Of a stretch of 35,278 nucleotides of DNA, positions 10,012 to 19,525 are shown one piece after another. The translations under genes were made by a program, and so were the position numbers. Within the stretch, counting starts at the first letter, position 1, and each line of letters opens with the position of its first letter. Source of the DNA: an uncultured Flavobacteriales bacterium (GTDB lineage Bacteria; Bacteroidota; Bacteroidia; Flavobacteriales_G; Salibacteraceae); the NCBI GenBank assembly GCA_938091155.1, contig CALKOP010000097.1:1-35278 (forward strand), written 5' to 3'. The notes beneath the pieces are model-generated. The model saw nothing but the letters and a program-made list of their open reading frames with translations, searched no databases and had not been told where the DNA came from.

Positions 10012-10743
10012 ATGGAGATTAGAATTAAAGATCTGACAAAAACGTATGCTTCTTATGCGGCAGTTGATGCTAAGGAACTTTCCATTCTATCTGGCGAGAG
10101 TTTTGGGCTGGTAGGAAACAATGGTGCAGGAAAAACAACCTTATTCCGCTCCATTCTAGATTTAATTGAACCAGATACAGGCACAGTTCAAATAGGTGAT
10201 TTTATAACTAAATCTAGCGAAGATTGGAAGGACTTTACAGGCAGTTATCTAGACGAGAACTTTATTGTTGGTCACCTGCTTCCCGAGGAGTATTTTGACT
10301 TTGTAGCATCTCTTCATGGAATGAGTCAATCAGATTTAGAATTGAAACTGGCAGAATTCGAGACTCTTTTTAATGGAGAAATTACGGGTGGCAAAAAACT
10401 CATTCGAGATTTGAGCAAGGGTAACCAGAAAAAGGTGGGAATTGCTGCTGCATTGTTGTTTGATCCAGCGGTGCTGATTTTAGATGAGCCTTTTGCCAAT
10501 CTGGATCCATCTACTCAAATTCGACTTAAGGATTTACTGAAAAAACTAAAGGAAGACAAAGGCGTGACTATGCTTATCAGCAGCCATGATCTTCAGCATG
10601 TTACGGAAGTTTGCGAGCGAATTGTTCTTTTGGAAAAAGGTCAGGTCATAAATGACATTCGTACATCACCGGCTACATTGAAAGATTTGGAGGACTACTT
10701 CGCTGGTGTTGGTAAAAAGGAAGCCGAACCTATTGAAGAGTAG
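10012..10743 (+). CDS. ABC transporter ATP-binding protein
   Basis: Walker A GNNGAGKTT, signature LSKGNQKKVGIAAAL, Walker B AVLILDEPFANLDP; 2 nt from permease. Confidence 0.95.
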   Translation: MEIRIKDLTKTYASYAAVDAKELSILSGESFGLVGNNGAGKTTLFRSILDLIEPDTGTVQIGDFITKSSEDWKDFTGSYLDENFIVGHLLPEEYFDFVASLHGMSQSDLELKLAEFETLFNGEITGGKKLIRDLSKGNQKKVGIAAALLFDPAVLILDEPFANLDPSTQIRLKDLLKKLKEDKGVTMLISSHDLQHVTEVCERIVLLEKGQVINDIRTSPATLKDLEDYFAGVGKKEAEPIEE

Positions 10744-10744
10744 A

Positions 10745-11111
10745 CTAATTAAAAAAGACTTAGTGTAAATATCGACCGGGCACAAAAGTGAATCCACCAG
10801 CTATTATTATGGCTCCAAATTAGAGAAGGATCATTTCGTTTGTGACTTCTTACATCACCTCGTTTTATGGCAAGATAGGCGATAGGAACAGCATAGATTG
10901 TTAAAACACTAAAGCTGTGAATCCAACCGAAGTGACCAAAAAATTGAGGTCCAACTTTAGCTGGAATGAACAAAGTGATTACCGCGGTAATAAGCATTAA
11001 GATCATGTATATCCGTCCCATAACCTTATGTATGTTCACTCCTTTTTTGATGATAAGTATGATAGTGCCAATAACGAAACATGGAACTACCGTTATCAAG
11101 TGAGCATACAT
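10745..11111 (-). pseudogene. DUF2306-type membrane protein, degraded C-terminus
   Basis: MYAHLITVVPCFVIGTIILIIKKGVNIHKVMGRIYM...QFFGHFGWIHSFSVLTIYAVPIAYLAIKRGDVRSHKRN, then the conserved tail continues in another frame as MILL*FGAIIIAGGFTFVPGRYLH*VFFN*. TAA at 10820-10822 and 10760-10762. Confidence 0.8.
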
Positions 11112-11199
11112 TAGAGAATCATATATCGGGTTCGAACATGGGATTTTCCTATTGGATGAATGAGCATGACAGATTTTAATCTGAAATAATTGCGCAAAA

Positions 11200-11226
11200 A
11201 AAAAGCCCGGCATTGCCGGGCTTTTT
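11200..11226 (-). terminator. Rho-independent terminator of the fasciclin gene
   Basis: AAAAAGCCCGGC-ATT-GCCGGGCTTTTT; on the minus strand the stem is followed by a run of nine T, just downstream of the CDS end at 11246. Confidence 0.88.
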
Positions 11227-11245
11227 CAAAATATTGAATCTTCAA

Positions 11246-12787
11246 TTACAGCTTCACCACTGTTGATTGGTAGCTGGAAGTTTCATCATCAAGCATGATG
11301 ATGTAAGTTCCACTTTGAAGGTCAGATATATTGATGTTGTTATCCAACATAGTTCCTGACTTTACCATAGCGCCTTTCAAATCCATAATCTGGTAGTTAG
11401 CTCTTGTCAAGTTTGAAACTCTTACAAAATCTGCCGTTGGATTAGGATAAATAGATACGTTAATCGCTCCCATTTCATTTACTGATAATGGAATTGGAAG
11501 TAAAACTCCATCAATTACGTGCACTACACCGTTATCTGCTGTTACGTCAGCTAAAGTTACTGTAGCATCGTTTATCATTACTCCAGTCGTCAAGTCAACT
11601 GTTACGCTCAAGCCGTTTAGCGTTGGTACATCACTAGCCGTTAAACCTGTAGATAAAACAGTTCCTGATACAACATGATAGAGTAAGATATCAGATAGAT
11701 TAGGAAGAGCCAAGATGCCAGCTAAGTCTGTTCCTAACGTCACTGCTAAAGAATTAAATGCATCGTTAGTTGGAGCAAATACTGTGTATTCTACAAAAGG
11801 ATCAGATAGTGTAGACAATAATTCAGCAGTTACAACCGCTGTAGTTAATGTCGTGAATCCATTGTCGATTGCAACGTCTACTACCGTTTCATTTGGAAGA
11901 ACAACCGCGTCCAAAGCATGAACTATACCATTGTCTGCACTCACGTCAGCCAAGGTCACCATTGCCTGATTAACATATACATCGCCACCAGCTGTCTTCG
12001 TCAGTTTCAATGTGTTTGTTGTGCTAACCGCTGAGGCAACTTGTCCGTTGGTTATGCTTGCTGCATCTACTTCTGAACCTAAAACATGATATGTCAAGAT
12101 ATCAGCTAAATTGGATAAGTCTAAAAGGCCGTTGATGTCTGTGTTCAAATTATCCGCAAGGTCAGTGAAAGCTGCATTTGATGGAGCGAAAACTGTAAAT
12201 TCTGCAAAGGGATTGATTAGAGTTGGAACAAGTTCAGCTGTTACCACCGCGGTTACAAGCGTTGAAAATCCATTGTCAATTGCAACGTCTACTACCGTTT
12301 CATCAGAGAGGAGAACGTCATCAATAGAATGTACAACACCATTGTCTGCATTCTGATCTGCTCCAGAAACCAAAGCGTGATTAGCATAAATCATAGTGTC
12401 AGATGTAACTGTCATTTTAATTGAGTTACTAGTAAAAATCGGGTCAACGATCGCGCCATTAGTCACTGCAGATGCAGGAATTGTTGTTGTTAGAACGTGA
12501 TACGTTAGGATATCGCTTAGATTACTAATAGCTAGCAAGCCCGCAATATTAGTATTTAGCTCTGCAGCTAATGCATCGAATGCATCATTGGTCGGTGCAA
12601 AAACAGTATATGTTCCTGAACCATCTTGAAGGGTTGGAGCTAAGCCCTCTTGATCGATAGCTGCTTTCAAATAAGTGTGATTTGGACTAGTTGCAATGAT
12701 GTCATCATAAACATTTGTTTGAGCAAACGAGCTAAATGGAATTAAGAAGGCTGCCGCTGCAGCGAAAAGTAGGTTTTTGTGATTCAT
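11246..12787 (-). CDS. Secreted protein with three fasciclin (FAS1) domains and a C-terminal T9SS type A sorting domain
   Basis: Signal peptide; three repeats of TVFAPTNDAF...LSDILTYHV...ADNGVVHxIDxVLLP; C-terminal INVSIYPNPTADFVRVSNL...LQSGTYIIMLDD...VVKL. Confidence 0.93.
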   Translation of the reverse strand: MNHKNLLFAAAAAFLIPFSSFAQTNVYDDIIATSPNHTYLKAAIDQEGLAPTLQDGSGTYTVFAPTNDAFDALAAELNTNIAGLLAISNLSDILTYHVLTTTIPASAVTNGAIVDPIFTSNSIKMTVTSDTMIYANHALVSGADQNADNGVVHSIDDVLLSDETVVDVAIDNGFSTLVTAVVTAELVPTLINPFAEFTVFAPSNAAFTDLADNLNTDINGLLDLSNLADILTYHVLGSEVDAASITNGQVASAVSTTNTLKLTKTAGGDVYVNQAMVTLADVSADNGIVHALDAVVLPNETVVDVAIDNGFTTLTTAVVTAELLSTLSDPFVEYTVFAPTNDAFNSLAVTLGTDLAGILALPNLSDILLYHVVSGTVLSTGLTASDVPTLNGLSVTVDLTTGVMINDATVTLADVTADNGVVHVIDGVLLPIPLSVNEMGAINVSIYPNPTADFVRVSNLTRANYQIMDLKGAMVKSGTMLDNNINISDLQSGTYIIMLDDETSSYQSTVVKL

Positions 12788-12982
12788 GGTTTTTTGTTTA
12801 ATAAAATGATTTGATAGTTAAACAGAAAGACTTCGCACATGTTCATGCGTAGTTCTAAAAAAAAAGCTAATACGGATTATTCAATTCTTGGATAACCCTC
12901 TATATCATTGGTGTTACGATAGAATTTTTAGGCGTAAAAAAATTTATTATTTTTTTCTGGTAAGCCGATTCACTAATTTTTC

Positions 12983-13381
12983 ATGCAAATAATTAAACAT
13001 GGTTTCCTTCAACGTTTCGCATACTTTTCCACAGATGCCAAACGCTTGTATCAAGCTTGGCTTTATAGTGAGCAACATTCAAAAATGACGGGTGCTGAAG
13101 CCACATGTTCTGATATTGAGGGCGAAGCGTTTACGGCTTGGGATGGCTACATCAGTGGAGTAAATATTGAGTTGAATGAGAATCAAAGAATTGTTCAAAC
13201 GTTTCGCACCACTGAATTTCCGGAAGATGAGGGAGATTCCAAGATTGAAATCACACTCTCAGAAATGGATGGGAAATGTGAATTCACATTGATGCATACG
13301 AACATTCCAGAAGGACAATCAGATTATAAAAAGGGTTGGATTGAGCACTATTTTGAGCCAATGGCTGAGTATTGTGACTAG
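12983..13381 (+). CDS. SRPBCC/START-like (AHSA1-type) domain protein
   Basis: 132 aa; AWDGYISGVNIELNENQRIVQTFRTTEFPEDEGDSKIEITL...HTNIPEGQSDYKKGWIEHYFEPM. Confidence 0.85.
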   Translation: MQIIKHGFLQRFAYFSTDAKRLYQAWLYSEQHSKMTGAEATCSDIEGEAFTAWDGYISGVNIELNENQRIVQTFRTTEFPEDEGDSKIEITLSEMDGKCEFTLMHTNIPEGQSDYKKGWIEHYFEPMAEYCD

Positions 13382-13436
13382 ATAATTCGGCAGGTTTAGG
13401 AAGTGGTGGACAGTTGTTAGATTTTCTGTATCAACT

Positions 13437-13946
13437 CTATTTCATAAGAACTTTCTCAAAGGCTTTTCTCGGTCTGCCATTTATATAGACTTGGCCGCAA
13501 AAGGTATAACCTGATTTTTCAAAATTATTCTTCATTGCAGGGTTGTCATGGTTTGTGTCTGCCTTTACACTAAGAACATTGTTGTCAATTGCATATTGCT
13601 CAATGTGTTGCATCATTAGCTTTCCCAATCCTTTTCCGGCTTGCTCTTTGGCTATTGCCATGCGGTGGAAAACAACAAAGTCTTCTTGACTCAGCCATTC
13701 ACCCTCAATGCGTTCATAGTCAGGTTCATCGTTTATCAGAATAGCACAATAGCCGATAACATGCTCTGACTCGGTTAACACAAAACCCTGGCTTTGGTCA
13801 ATGTCTTTCTGAATGATATCGGGATTAGGGTAGCCATTTTGCCATTGGTTACTCCCATCTTCTTTTCGCCTTTGAATTGCCTCTTGCAGCAATGACCATA
13901 TGTGTTCGCCATCGGCAGTCTCGGCCTGTCTAAATTGATAAGTCAT
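13437..13946 (-). CDS. GNAT family N-acetyltransferase
   Basis: 169 aa; FVVFHRMAIAKEQAGKGLGKLMMQHIEQYA with NFEKSGYTFCG, GNAT acetyl-CoA binding pattern. Confidence 0.9.
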   Translation of the reverse strand: MTYQFRQAETADGEHIWSLLQEAIQRRKEDGSNQWQNGYPNPDIIQKDIDQSQGFVLTESEHVIGYCAILINDEPDYERIEGEWLSQEDFVVFHRMAIAKEQAGKGLGKLMMQHIEQYAIDNNVLSVKADTNHDNPAMKNNFEKSGYTFCGQVYINGRPRKAFEKVLMK

Positions 13947-13981
13947 CTGTTTGTTGTTGCCCCAAGTTTCGGATTCCTAAA

Positions 13982-14317
13982 TTAAAACTCTTCCAAAATA
14001 GAATGCCCGTGTGATTTATCACCCGAAGTCCATTGCCACTGTTCGTGAAGTCTGATTTTTCCGCCCTCTCTAATTTCAGGTTTTGATGAACACACTCCAG
14101 TCACTAGATCTCTTTTTGTGTTGACTTGATGGTATCTCATATCAATGTTACCATCAGCGTCTACTAGTCCAATTAAATGCCCAATTACAATGTGCTCACC
14201 ACTATATGTGCAGGTAATGACATATCCAGTTTGAATGTATTCAAATACAGTATCCTCTGTGGTTTCTCCATTTGCGGAACTCTCAATTGGCCGGAATTTT
14301 TTGTTGTTATAGTTCAT
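13982..14317 (-). CDS. Small conserved Bacteroidota protein (family often labelled 'n-acetylglutamate synthase', function unproven)
   Basis: MNYNNKKFRPIESSANGETTEDTVFEY...GHLIGLVDADGNIDMRYHQVNTKRDLVTGVCSSKPE...LHEQWQWTSGDKS; track start at 14332 is probably 15 nt too long. Confidence 0.75.
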   Translation of the reverse strand: MNYNNKKFRPIESSANGETTEDTVFEYIQTGYVITCTYSGEHIVIGHLIGLVDADGNIDMRYHQVNTKRDLVTGVCSSKPEIREGGKIRLHEQWQWTSGDKSHGHSILEEF

Positions 14318-14417
14318 AGGCTGTAATACCAAAGGTGCTATGGGTAAACGTTTAGTATATGAAGCGTAACGACCGAATGGGAGTTATGATTTCATATACA
14401 GTGTTGTAGCCAGTTTT

Positions 14418-15641
14418 TTATTCATCAGTTAATAATTTATTAGCAGTATAGTATCCAGACAGTATAGCTCCAGGAACGCCCATTTGTTGGTATTTATCAT
14501 AAATCTCTCCAGCAAAATAAACCTTGCTGTCTAAAGATAAATTAAGCACTTTAAGGTGAGATTTACTTTCTTGGAAGGCTTGGGTCCAAGTACCTTGAGT
14601 AAATTCGTATTGTCCCCAATTTTCTAGAATATATTTTCCAGAGTAAGATTTGGATGCTTTTCCATCAAACATTTTATCTAATTCTTCAAGTAAGCTAGAG
14701 ATAATTTCCTGTTCAGGTTTAAGATTATAATACTTCTGAGTTTCATTTCCTGTGCAAAGAAATCCTAATACATTGGTTTGAGCATCCTTTTTGAATGCCA
14801 TATCGTAAAATCCTTTTTCACCGTCATCTACTTTACAAGTAATGACATCTGGATAAAATTTTTCAGAGAATTTCATGGCCACTTTAAATCCAGGATGGAA
14901 GATGATGGAATTTATTGCTTGCTTCTTTTCTTCCTTCATTTCTGGGATAAAAAGGATCATATTAGATTGCAAAACCCCAACAGAAACAGTGACTACAACC
15001 CGATCTGCTTCATAAGTCTTTCCATTTATAGTTTTAACAATGACATTATTACCTGAATAGTCAATTCCATTAACAGGAGAATTAAATTCAATGTTATGCT
15101 TTACAGTTTTGGCAATATTTTCATCAACGAAATCATACCATGTTGTCTCTTTAAATTTAGACTCTGGCAGGAAACTATACATGAAGTTATTTTGCCAACG
15201 TGGATCCGTTTTGTATTCTTTTCCATCCCAGCTTGCTGAATTGTCTAGGTGGTATGGAATGAGTTCTTCATCAATTTTATCTCCAAGTTTTCCTTTCAAT
15301 TTATTTAAGGTAATAGGAGCACTATGAAGCCACTCAGCTCCAATGTCTATTGGGAAACCTGCCAAGGTTGTGTCTTTTTTTAACCTTCCACCATATCTAT
15401 TGGTTGCCTCTAAAATTAAATAATCAATATTGTTCTGTTCCAAAACTTTAGCCACCGCCAAGCCAGAAGCTCCTGCTCCGACTATGATTACCTTCCCTTC
15501 ATAGTTATATGTTTTATGTAATGCTGTTTCTTCTGGGAGTTTGTTTTCAGCTCTTACTGCCCATCTTAGGCATCCAGACAAGCACATACCTAAAGAAGTT
15601 ATTACAATAACTAGTAATACGCTGCGAAATTTCATGTTCAA
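14418..15641 (-). CDS. FAD-dependent flavin amine oxidase-like protein, putative lipoprotein
   Basis: KVIIVGAGASGLAVAKVLEQNNIDYLILEATNRYGGRL (Rossmann plus GG motif), C-terminal KVYFAGEIYDKYQQMGVPGAILSGYYTANKLL; N-terminal signal with MCLSGC lipobox-like site. Confidence 0.87.
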   Translation of the reverse strand: MNMKFRSVLLVIVITSLGMCLSGCLRWAVRAENKLPEETALHKTYNYEGKVIIVGAGASGLAVAKVLEQNNIDYLILEATNRYGGRLKKDTTLAGFPIDIGAEWLHSAPITLNKLKGKLGDKIDEELIPYHLDNSASWDGKEYKTDPRWQNNFMYSFLPESKFKETTWYDFVDENIAKTVKHNIEFNSPVNGIDYSGNNVIVKTINGKTYEADRVVVTVSVGVLQSNMILFIPEMKEEKKQAINSIIFHPGFKVAMKFSEKFYPDVITCKVDDGEKGFYDMAFKKDAQTNVLGFLCTGNETQKYYNLKPEQEIISSLLEELDKMFDGKASKSYSGKYILENWGQYEFTQGTWTQAFQESKSHLKVLNLSLDSKVYFAGEIYDKYQQMGVPGAILSGYYTANKLLTDE

Positions 15642-15711
15642 ATATTTATCATCTTATGCTATTCGAATAACATGAGTATTCAGCAGATCTCATTTGACAA
15701 ATGTCACAAAA

Positions 15712-16281
15712 CTATTTCTTAGCTCTTATTCTACTCAACGTTTCTCTACTTACTCCAAGAAAAGAGGCAATATCTGTTAGTGACACTCTTTGTAATATTT
15801 CTGGAGTGTCTTTAATCAATGCTTCATATCTTTCATAACTATTCATGAATTGTAATTGGTAAAGTCTCTCTTCAAGAAATATTGCATGTTTTTCCCAAAG
15901 ATTATTTAATAGATTGCTTATCGAAAAATCAGTTTGTGTCAATTTATTTATTTTTTCAATATTTAATTTTATCAGTTCAGAATCTTCCAATAATTCAATA
16001 GTCTCCTTAGAAGCATTGCCTTGAATTGTAGAAGTAGTGCCTATAATTTCATTTTCTAATGAAAACCACACGCATACTTCTTTTGACTTTTTTAAGTAGT
16101 AAGATTTAACACTTCCTTTTACGATTAAGTAAATATAATGATGCCTTTTTCCTTCAGGAATCAATGTCGTTCCCTTGGTAGATTTTAAATATGATGAGTG
16201 TTTTACAATGGTATTCAGAGACTCTTCCTTTATGTTAGGGAAGTAGAATTTTAGTGTTTCTTCAAGTTCTGAGTTATTCAT
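15712..16281 (-). CDS. Crp/Fnr family transcriptional regulator
   Basis: 189 aa cyclic nucleotide-binding-like fold with C-terminal HTH RVSLTDIASFLGVSRETLSRIRAKK. Confidence 0.88.
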   Translation of the reverse strand: MNNSELEETLKFYFPNIKEESLNTIVKHSSYLKSTKGTTLIPEGKRHHYIYLIVKGSVKSYYLKKSKEVCVWFSLENEIIGTTSTIQGNASKETIELLEDSELIKLNIEKINKLTQTDFSISNLLNNLWEKHAIFLEERLYQLQFMNSYERYEALIKDTPEILQRVSLTDIASFLGVSRETLSRIRAKK

Positions 16282-16420
16282 TTTTTGGAATTGACTACAA
16301 CAATTGTATAAAACTACGGTAGTATTTATTTTTTTTCGTTCTCATTCACCCACAAGTCTTATAGGATGTAGGTTATGGGCGGAGATTCTTCTAAGTGATT
16401 ATTTAGGATTTTGCAAAACA

Positions 16421-17263
16421 TTACGGAATCCATTTCACATCGTCAAAGTTTGGCTTGCGCTTTTCTAAGAAAGCATTGCGGCCTTCTTTGGCTTCGTCTG
16501 TCATGTAGGCCAAACGGGTTGCTTCACCTGCAAACACTTGTTGACCCACCATACCATCGTCTGTCAGGTTAAAGGCAAACTTCAACATCTTTATAGATAA
16601 AGGTGATTTCTCTAATATCTCCAGCGCCCAGTTGAATGCTTCTTGCTCTAATTCAGCATGCGGTATTACGGCATTCACCATACCCATGTCATAAGCATCT
16701 TGTGCCGAATAGTTTCTTCCTAAAAAGAAAATCTCACGAGCTCTTTTTTGTCCAACCATTTTGGCCAAATAGGCCGATCCATAACCGCCATCAAAACTGG
16801 TAACATCGGCATCGGTTTGTTTGAATATGGCGTGTTCTTTACTGGCAAGTGTTAGGTCACAAACAACATGTAAACTGTGTCCACCGCCAACTGCCCAACC
16901 GGGTACCACGGCAATCACCACTTTAGGCATAAATCGAATCAGGCGCTGCACTTCTAAAATGTTTAGTCGAGGCATGCCTTCTTCATCCACATAACCTTGG
17001 TGTCCTCTAAAGCGCTGGTCGCCACCACTGCAAAATGCCCAGCCGCCATCTTTTTCAGATGGTCCTTCTCCGCTAAACAATACAACTCCAATGTTGGTAT
17101 CTTCTCTAGCATCTAAAAATGCGGTGTAGAGCTCAGTTACTGTTTTTGGCCTGAAGGCATTTCTGACTTCCGGTCGGTTAAAGGCGATTCGCGCCACCTT
17201 GCCGCTCTTGTGATAGGTTATGTCTTCGTAGTTTTTTACCTTAATCCAATTTGGAGTGTTCAT
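16421..17263 (-). CDS. menB: 1,4-dihydroxy-2-naphthoyl-CoA synthase
   Basis: 280 aa crotonase fold; WAFCSGGDQRFRGHQGY, VPGWAVGGGHSLHVVCDLTLAS, TDADVTSFDGGYGSAYLA are MenB hallmarks. Confidence 0.96.
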   Translation of the reverse strand: MNTPNWIKVKNYEDITYHKSGKVARIAFNRPEVRNAFRPKTVTELYTAFLDAREDTNIGVVLFSGEGPSEKDGGWAFCSGGDQRFRGHQGYVDEEGMPRLNILEVQRLIRFMPKVVIAVVPGWAVGGGHSLHVVCDLTLASKEHAIFKQTDADVTSFDGGYGSAYLAKMVGQKRAREIFFLGRNYSAQDAYDMGMVNAVIPHAELEQEAFNWALEILEKSPLSIKMLKFAFNLTDDGMVGQQVFAGEATRLAYMTDEAKEGRNAFLEKRKPNFDDVKWIP

Positions 17264-17321
17264 CTTTCTGATATTTTTTGCTTCCGAAATGTAGCAGTTT
17301 TTTAATGCTTTGGGTACTTGG

Positions 17322-18236
17322 CTAAATGGACCATGCTATGGCTGCAATCAACTCCATGAGTCCAGCTATGCCGGCATGAACAATGCAGCCGCCTACAATG
17401 GTTTTTTGATAATAGGCTATGGTACCAAGCAGATAGCCACCAAAAATGCTGCTTATCGTTTCGCCCAAGGGTTTATTAAAGTGCAGCACACAATACAATG
17501 CCGCCATGATCATGATAGAGTCTTTGCCCAAAAACCTAGCCACCCCGATTATCAATGCACCCCTAAAAAGAGTCTCCACTCTTATAAAGTCACTGAGGTA
17601 GAAAAACTCATAAATCGCAGCCATTTGAGCGCGTGATAAACCAAATACAGATTCATATTTCCAGACTTTTAGTGTTGGATAAGTGTCTAAAAAACCGGGT
17701 AAAAAAACGGCTGCAATGATCAAAGGAAGCATGAGAAGAATCAGTAAGAGATAGGGTTTGAAGTTGTAACGCTTTATGCTGAGACCGTAAAAATTAGGTA
17801 GGTGTTTTCTTTCAGAAATAAAGTAGATAATGGTGAGTGGAATAAATATCCAAAAGACTCCTTGAAAATTGGATAGGATGTTTCTTAAAAAATATTGCTC
17901 GTAAATCGGGATGGACTCTGTGAATTCTCGGTAAAAAATGAAACCACTACTCACGGAAAGTGCCAAAACATAGGTGCCGCTCACCGCCAAGAATTCTTTG
18001 GTAAAGACCTTTTTACCTGATTTAATAAAAGTGGCGAGGTAATAAACCGAAGGGTAGAGAATGATGAAATAGAGTAGGTAGCTCCAAGAATCGAGCTTGG
18101 CCAGAAAGTCTGTTTCAATGTTAAGGTAATAATTGAAAAAGATCAATATGCCAAGCAATCCTAGAATAAATCCGTCTTTTTTCCATTCAAAATCCTCGTG
18201 GATATGATTTCTAAGATCTAGTATGATTTTGTTCAA
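17322..18236 (-). CDS. CPBP-family intramembrane protease-like membrane protein
   Basis: 304 aa multi-TM; VETLFRGALIIG (degenerate EExxxR), CVLHFNKPLGE, GGCIVHAGIAGLMEL. TTG start in the track; exact start uncertain. Confidence 0.7.
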   Translation of the reverse strand: MNKIILDLRNHIHEDFEWKKDGFILGLLGILIFFNYYLNIETDFLAKLDSWSYLLYFIILYPSVYYLATFIKSGKKVFTKEFLAVSGTYVLALSVSSGFIFYREFTESIPIYEQYFLRNILSNFQGVFWIFIPLTIIYFISERKHLPNFYGLSIKRYNFKPYLLLILLMLPLIIAAVFLPGFLDTYPTLKVWKYESVFGLSRAQMAAIYEFFYLSDFIRVETLFRGALIIGVARFLGKDSIMIMAALYCVLHFNKPLGETISSIFGGYLLGTIAYYQKTIVGGCIVHAGIAGLMELIAAIAWSI

Positions 18237-18290
18237 AGCATCGAATTATTGTTAGCAAGGCTATATTCGTCACAATTATATCCATCTCAA

Positions 18291-18899
18291 ATGAAAATCA
18301 TTTTAACCCTGATCATTTTGGCCTCAAGTTTTTGTATTAATGCCCAAGAAGATTACAAGGCAACAATTGAAAATCACCGCGCAGAAAAAGACGTTGAGCT
18401 ACAATCAAAAAAGACTTCGCCTCTTCAAAAGGCAGATCGAAAAACCTTCGAGGACTTGCCCTATTTTGAAATTGATGAAAAATGGAATCTGCCCGTGAAA
18501 TTTCGAGTGAATGAAACCCAAGAGATCATTGAGATACCGACAAGCGCAGGATTTTCAAAAACCTTTAAAGCCTATGGTTTGCTCGCCATTCATATTGATG
18601 GGGACTACTTCCCACTTACGGCATACAAACGAGTTTTAAAGGAGGGGCAAGAACATTCTGATCATCCAACACTGTTTGTGCCTTTCAAGGATTTAACTAC
18701 AGGAGGAAGTACTTATGGCGGTGGTCGCTACATGGACATAGAAATACCTGAAGATGATTCGGAGCTGTACTTAGATTTTAATTTATGCTACAGTCCTTAT
18801 TGTGCCTACGGTGATGGGTTTGCTTGTCCCATTCCGCCTTCGTCAAATTTTATCAAAGCTGAGGTTACTGCCGGAGAAAAGAAATACGAGAAGCACTAG
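18291..18899 (+). CDS. DUF1684 domain-containing secreted protein
   Basis: Signal peptide MKIILTLIILASSFCINAQ; ETQEIIEIPTSAGFSKTFKAYGLLAI...GGSTYGGGRYMDIEIPE...LDFNLCYSPYCAYGDGFACPIPP, typical DUF1684. Confidence 0.88.
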   Translation: MKIILTLIILASSFCINAQEDYKATIENHRAEKDVELQSKKTSPLQKADRKTFEDLPYFEIDEKWNLPVKFRVNETQEIIEIPTSAGFSKTFKAYGLLAIHIDGDYFPLTAYKRVLKEGQEHSDHPTLFVPFKDLTTGGSTYGGGRYMDIEIPEDDSELYLDFNLCYSPYCAYGDGFACPIPPSSNFIKAEVTAGEKKYEKH

Positions 18900-19429
18900 T
18901 CTTCCACCGTTTCGACTGCCGTTACTGCGCAACCAGCCGTTTTGAATTCTTCGAAGGTTTTACCTGCTTTGGCGCCTTCAACAAAGTACTTGATCACACA
19001 CTTAAAGTCCTTGGCGCCCATATACCCTGGCGCTACCGTTTTGTCAAAGGGCTGCCCGATAAAAGCATAGCTGGGATAGGACATTCTGCCATCTAACAAG
19101 GCTACGGCCAACTGATGCGCTCCGCGCTTACCAGAATTTTCATTGACAAATTGCTGACCATTAAAGTTAATAGTGTCTTTCATTTCTGCGTTGAACTTAA
19201 CGGCATAGTAGTTTTTATTCATGTATTCTGCCACCTCAGCATTTTTGAAAGTGGTGGCATCCATTTTCTTGCACCAGCCACACCAGTGGGTATAGACATC
19301 CACAAAAATGACTTTTTGTTCAACCGAGTTTTTTTCGATGGCCTCGTTCCAGGTCATCCATTCAATGTTTTCTTGAGCAAAGCTTGTCAGGCCAACAGAT
19401 AAGAACAGTACAGATAAAAATAGCTTCAT
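18896..19429 (-). CDS. Thioredoxin-fold periplasmic protein
   Basis: Signal peptide; VIFVDVYTHWCGWCKKMDATTFKNAEVAEYMN, CxxC motif. Confidence 0.9.
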   Translation of the reverse strand: MKLFLSVLFLSVGLTSFAQENIEWMTWNEAIEKNSVEQKVIFVDVYTHWCGWCKKMDATTFKNAEVAEYMNKNYYAVKFNAEMKDTINFNGQQFVNENSGKRGAHQLAVALLDGRMSYPSYAFIGQPFDKTVAPGYMGAKDFKCVIKYFVEGAKAGKTFEEFKTAGCAVTAVETVED

Positions 19430-19469
19430 AACGTGAAAGTAAATAATACACTTAGGACGTGTAAACGAA

Positions 19470-19507
19470 GAAAGCGAGTGTTACTATTAATTAACACTCG
19501 CTTTCTG
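19470..19507 (-). terminator. Terminator hairpin downstream of the POT transporter
   Basis: 15-bp perfect inverted repeat AGAAAGCGAGTGTTA / TAACACTCGCTTTCT, 8-nt loop, in the gap just downstream of the minus-strand CDS ending at 19526. Confidence 0.72.
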
Positions 19508-19525
19508 TTCAAAATTATAATCCAA

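Noticed and set aside
11715-12356. Two similar plus-strand ORFs (68 and 81 aa)
   Set aside because: They resemble each other only because they are antisense to the repeated FAS1 coding units.
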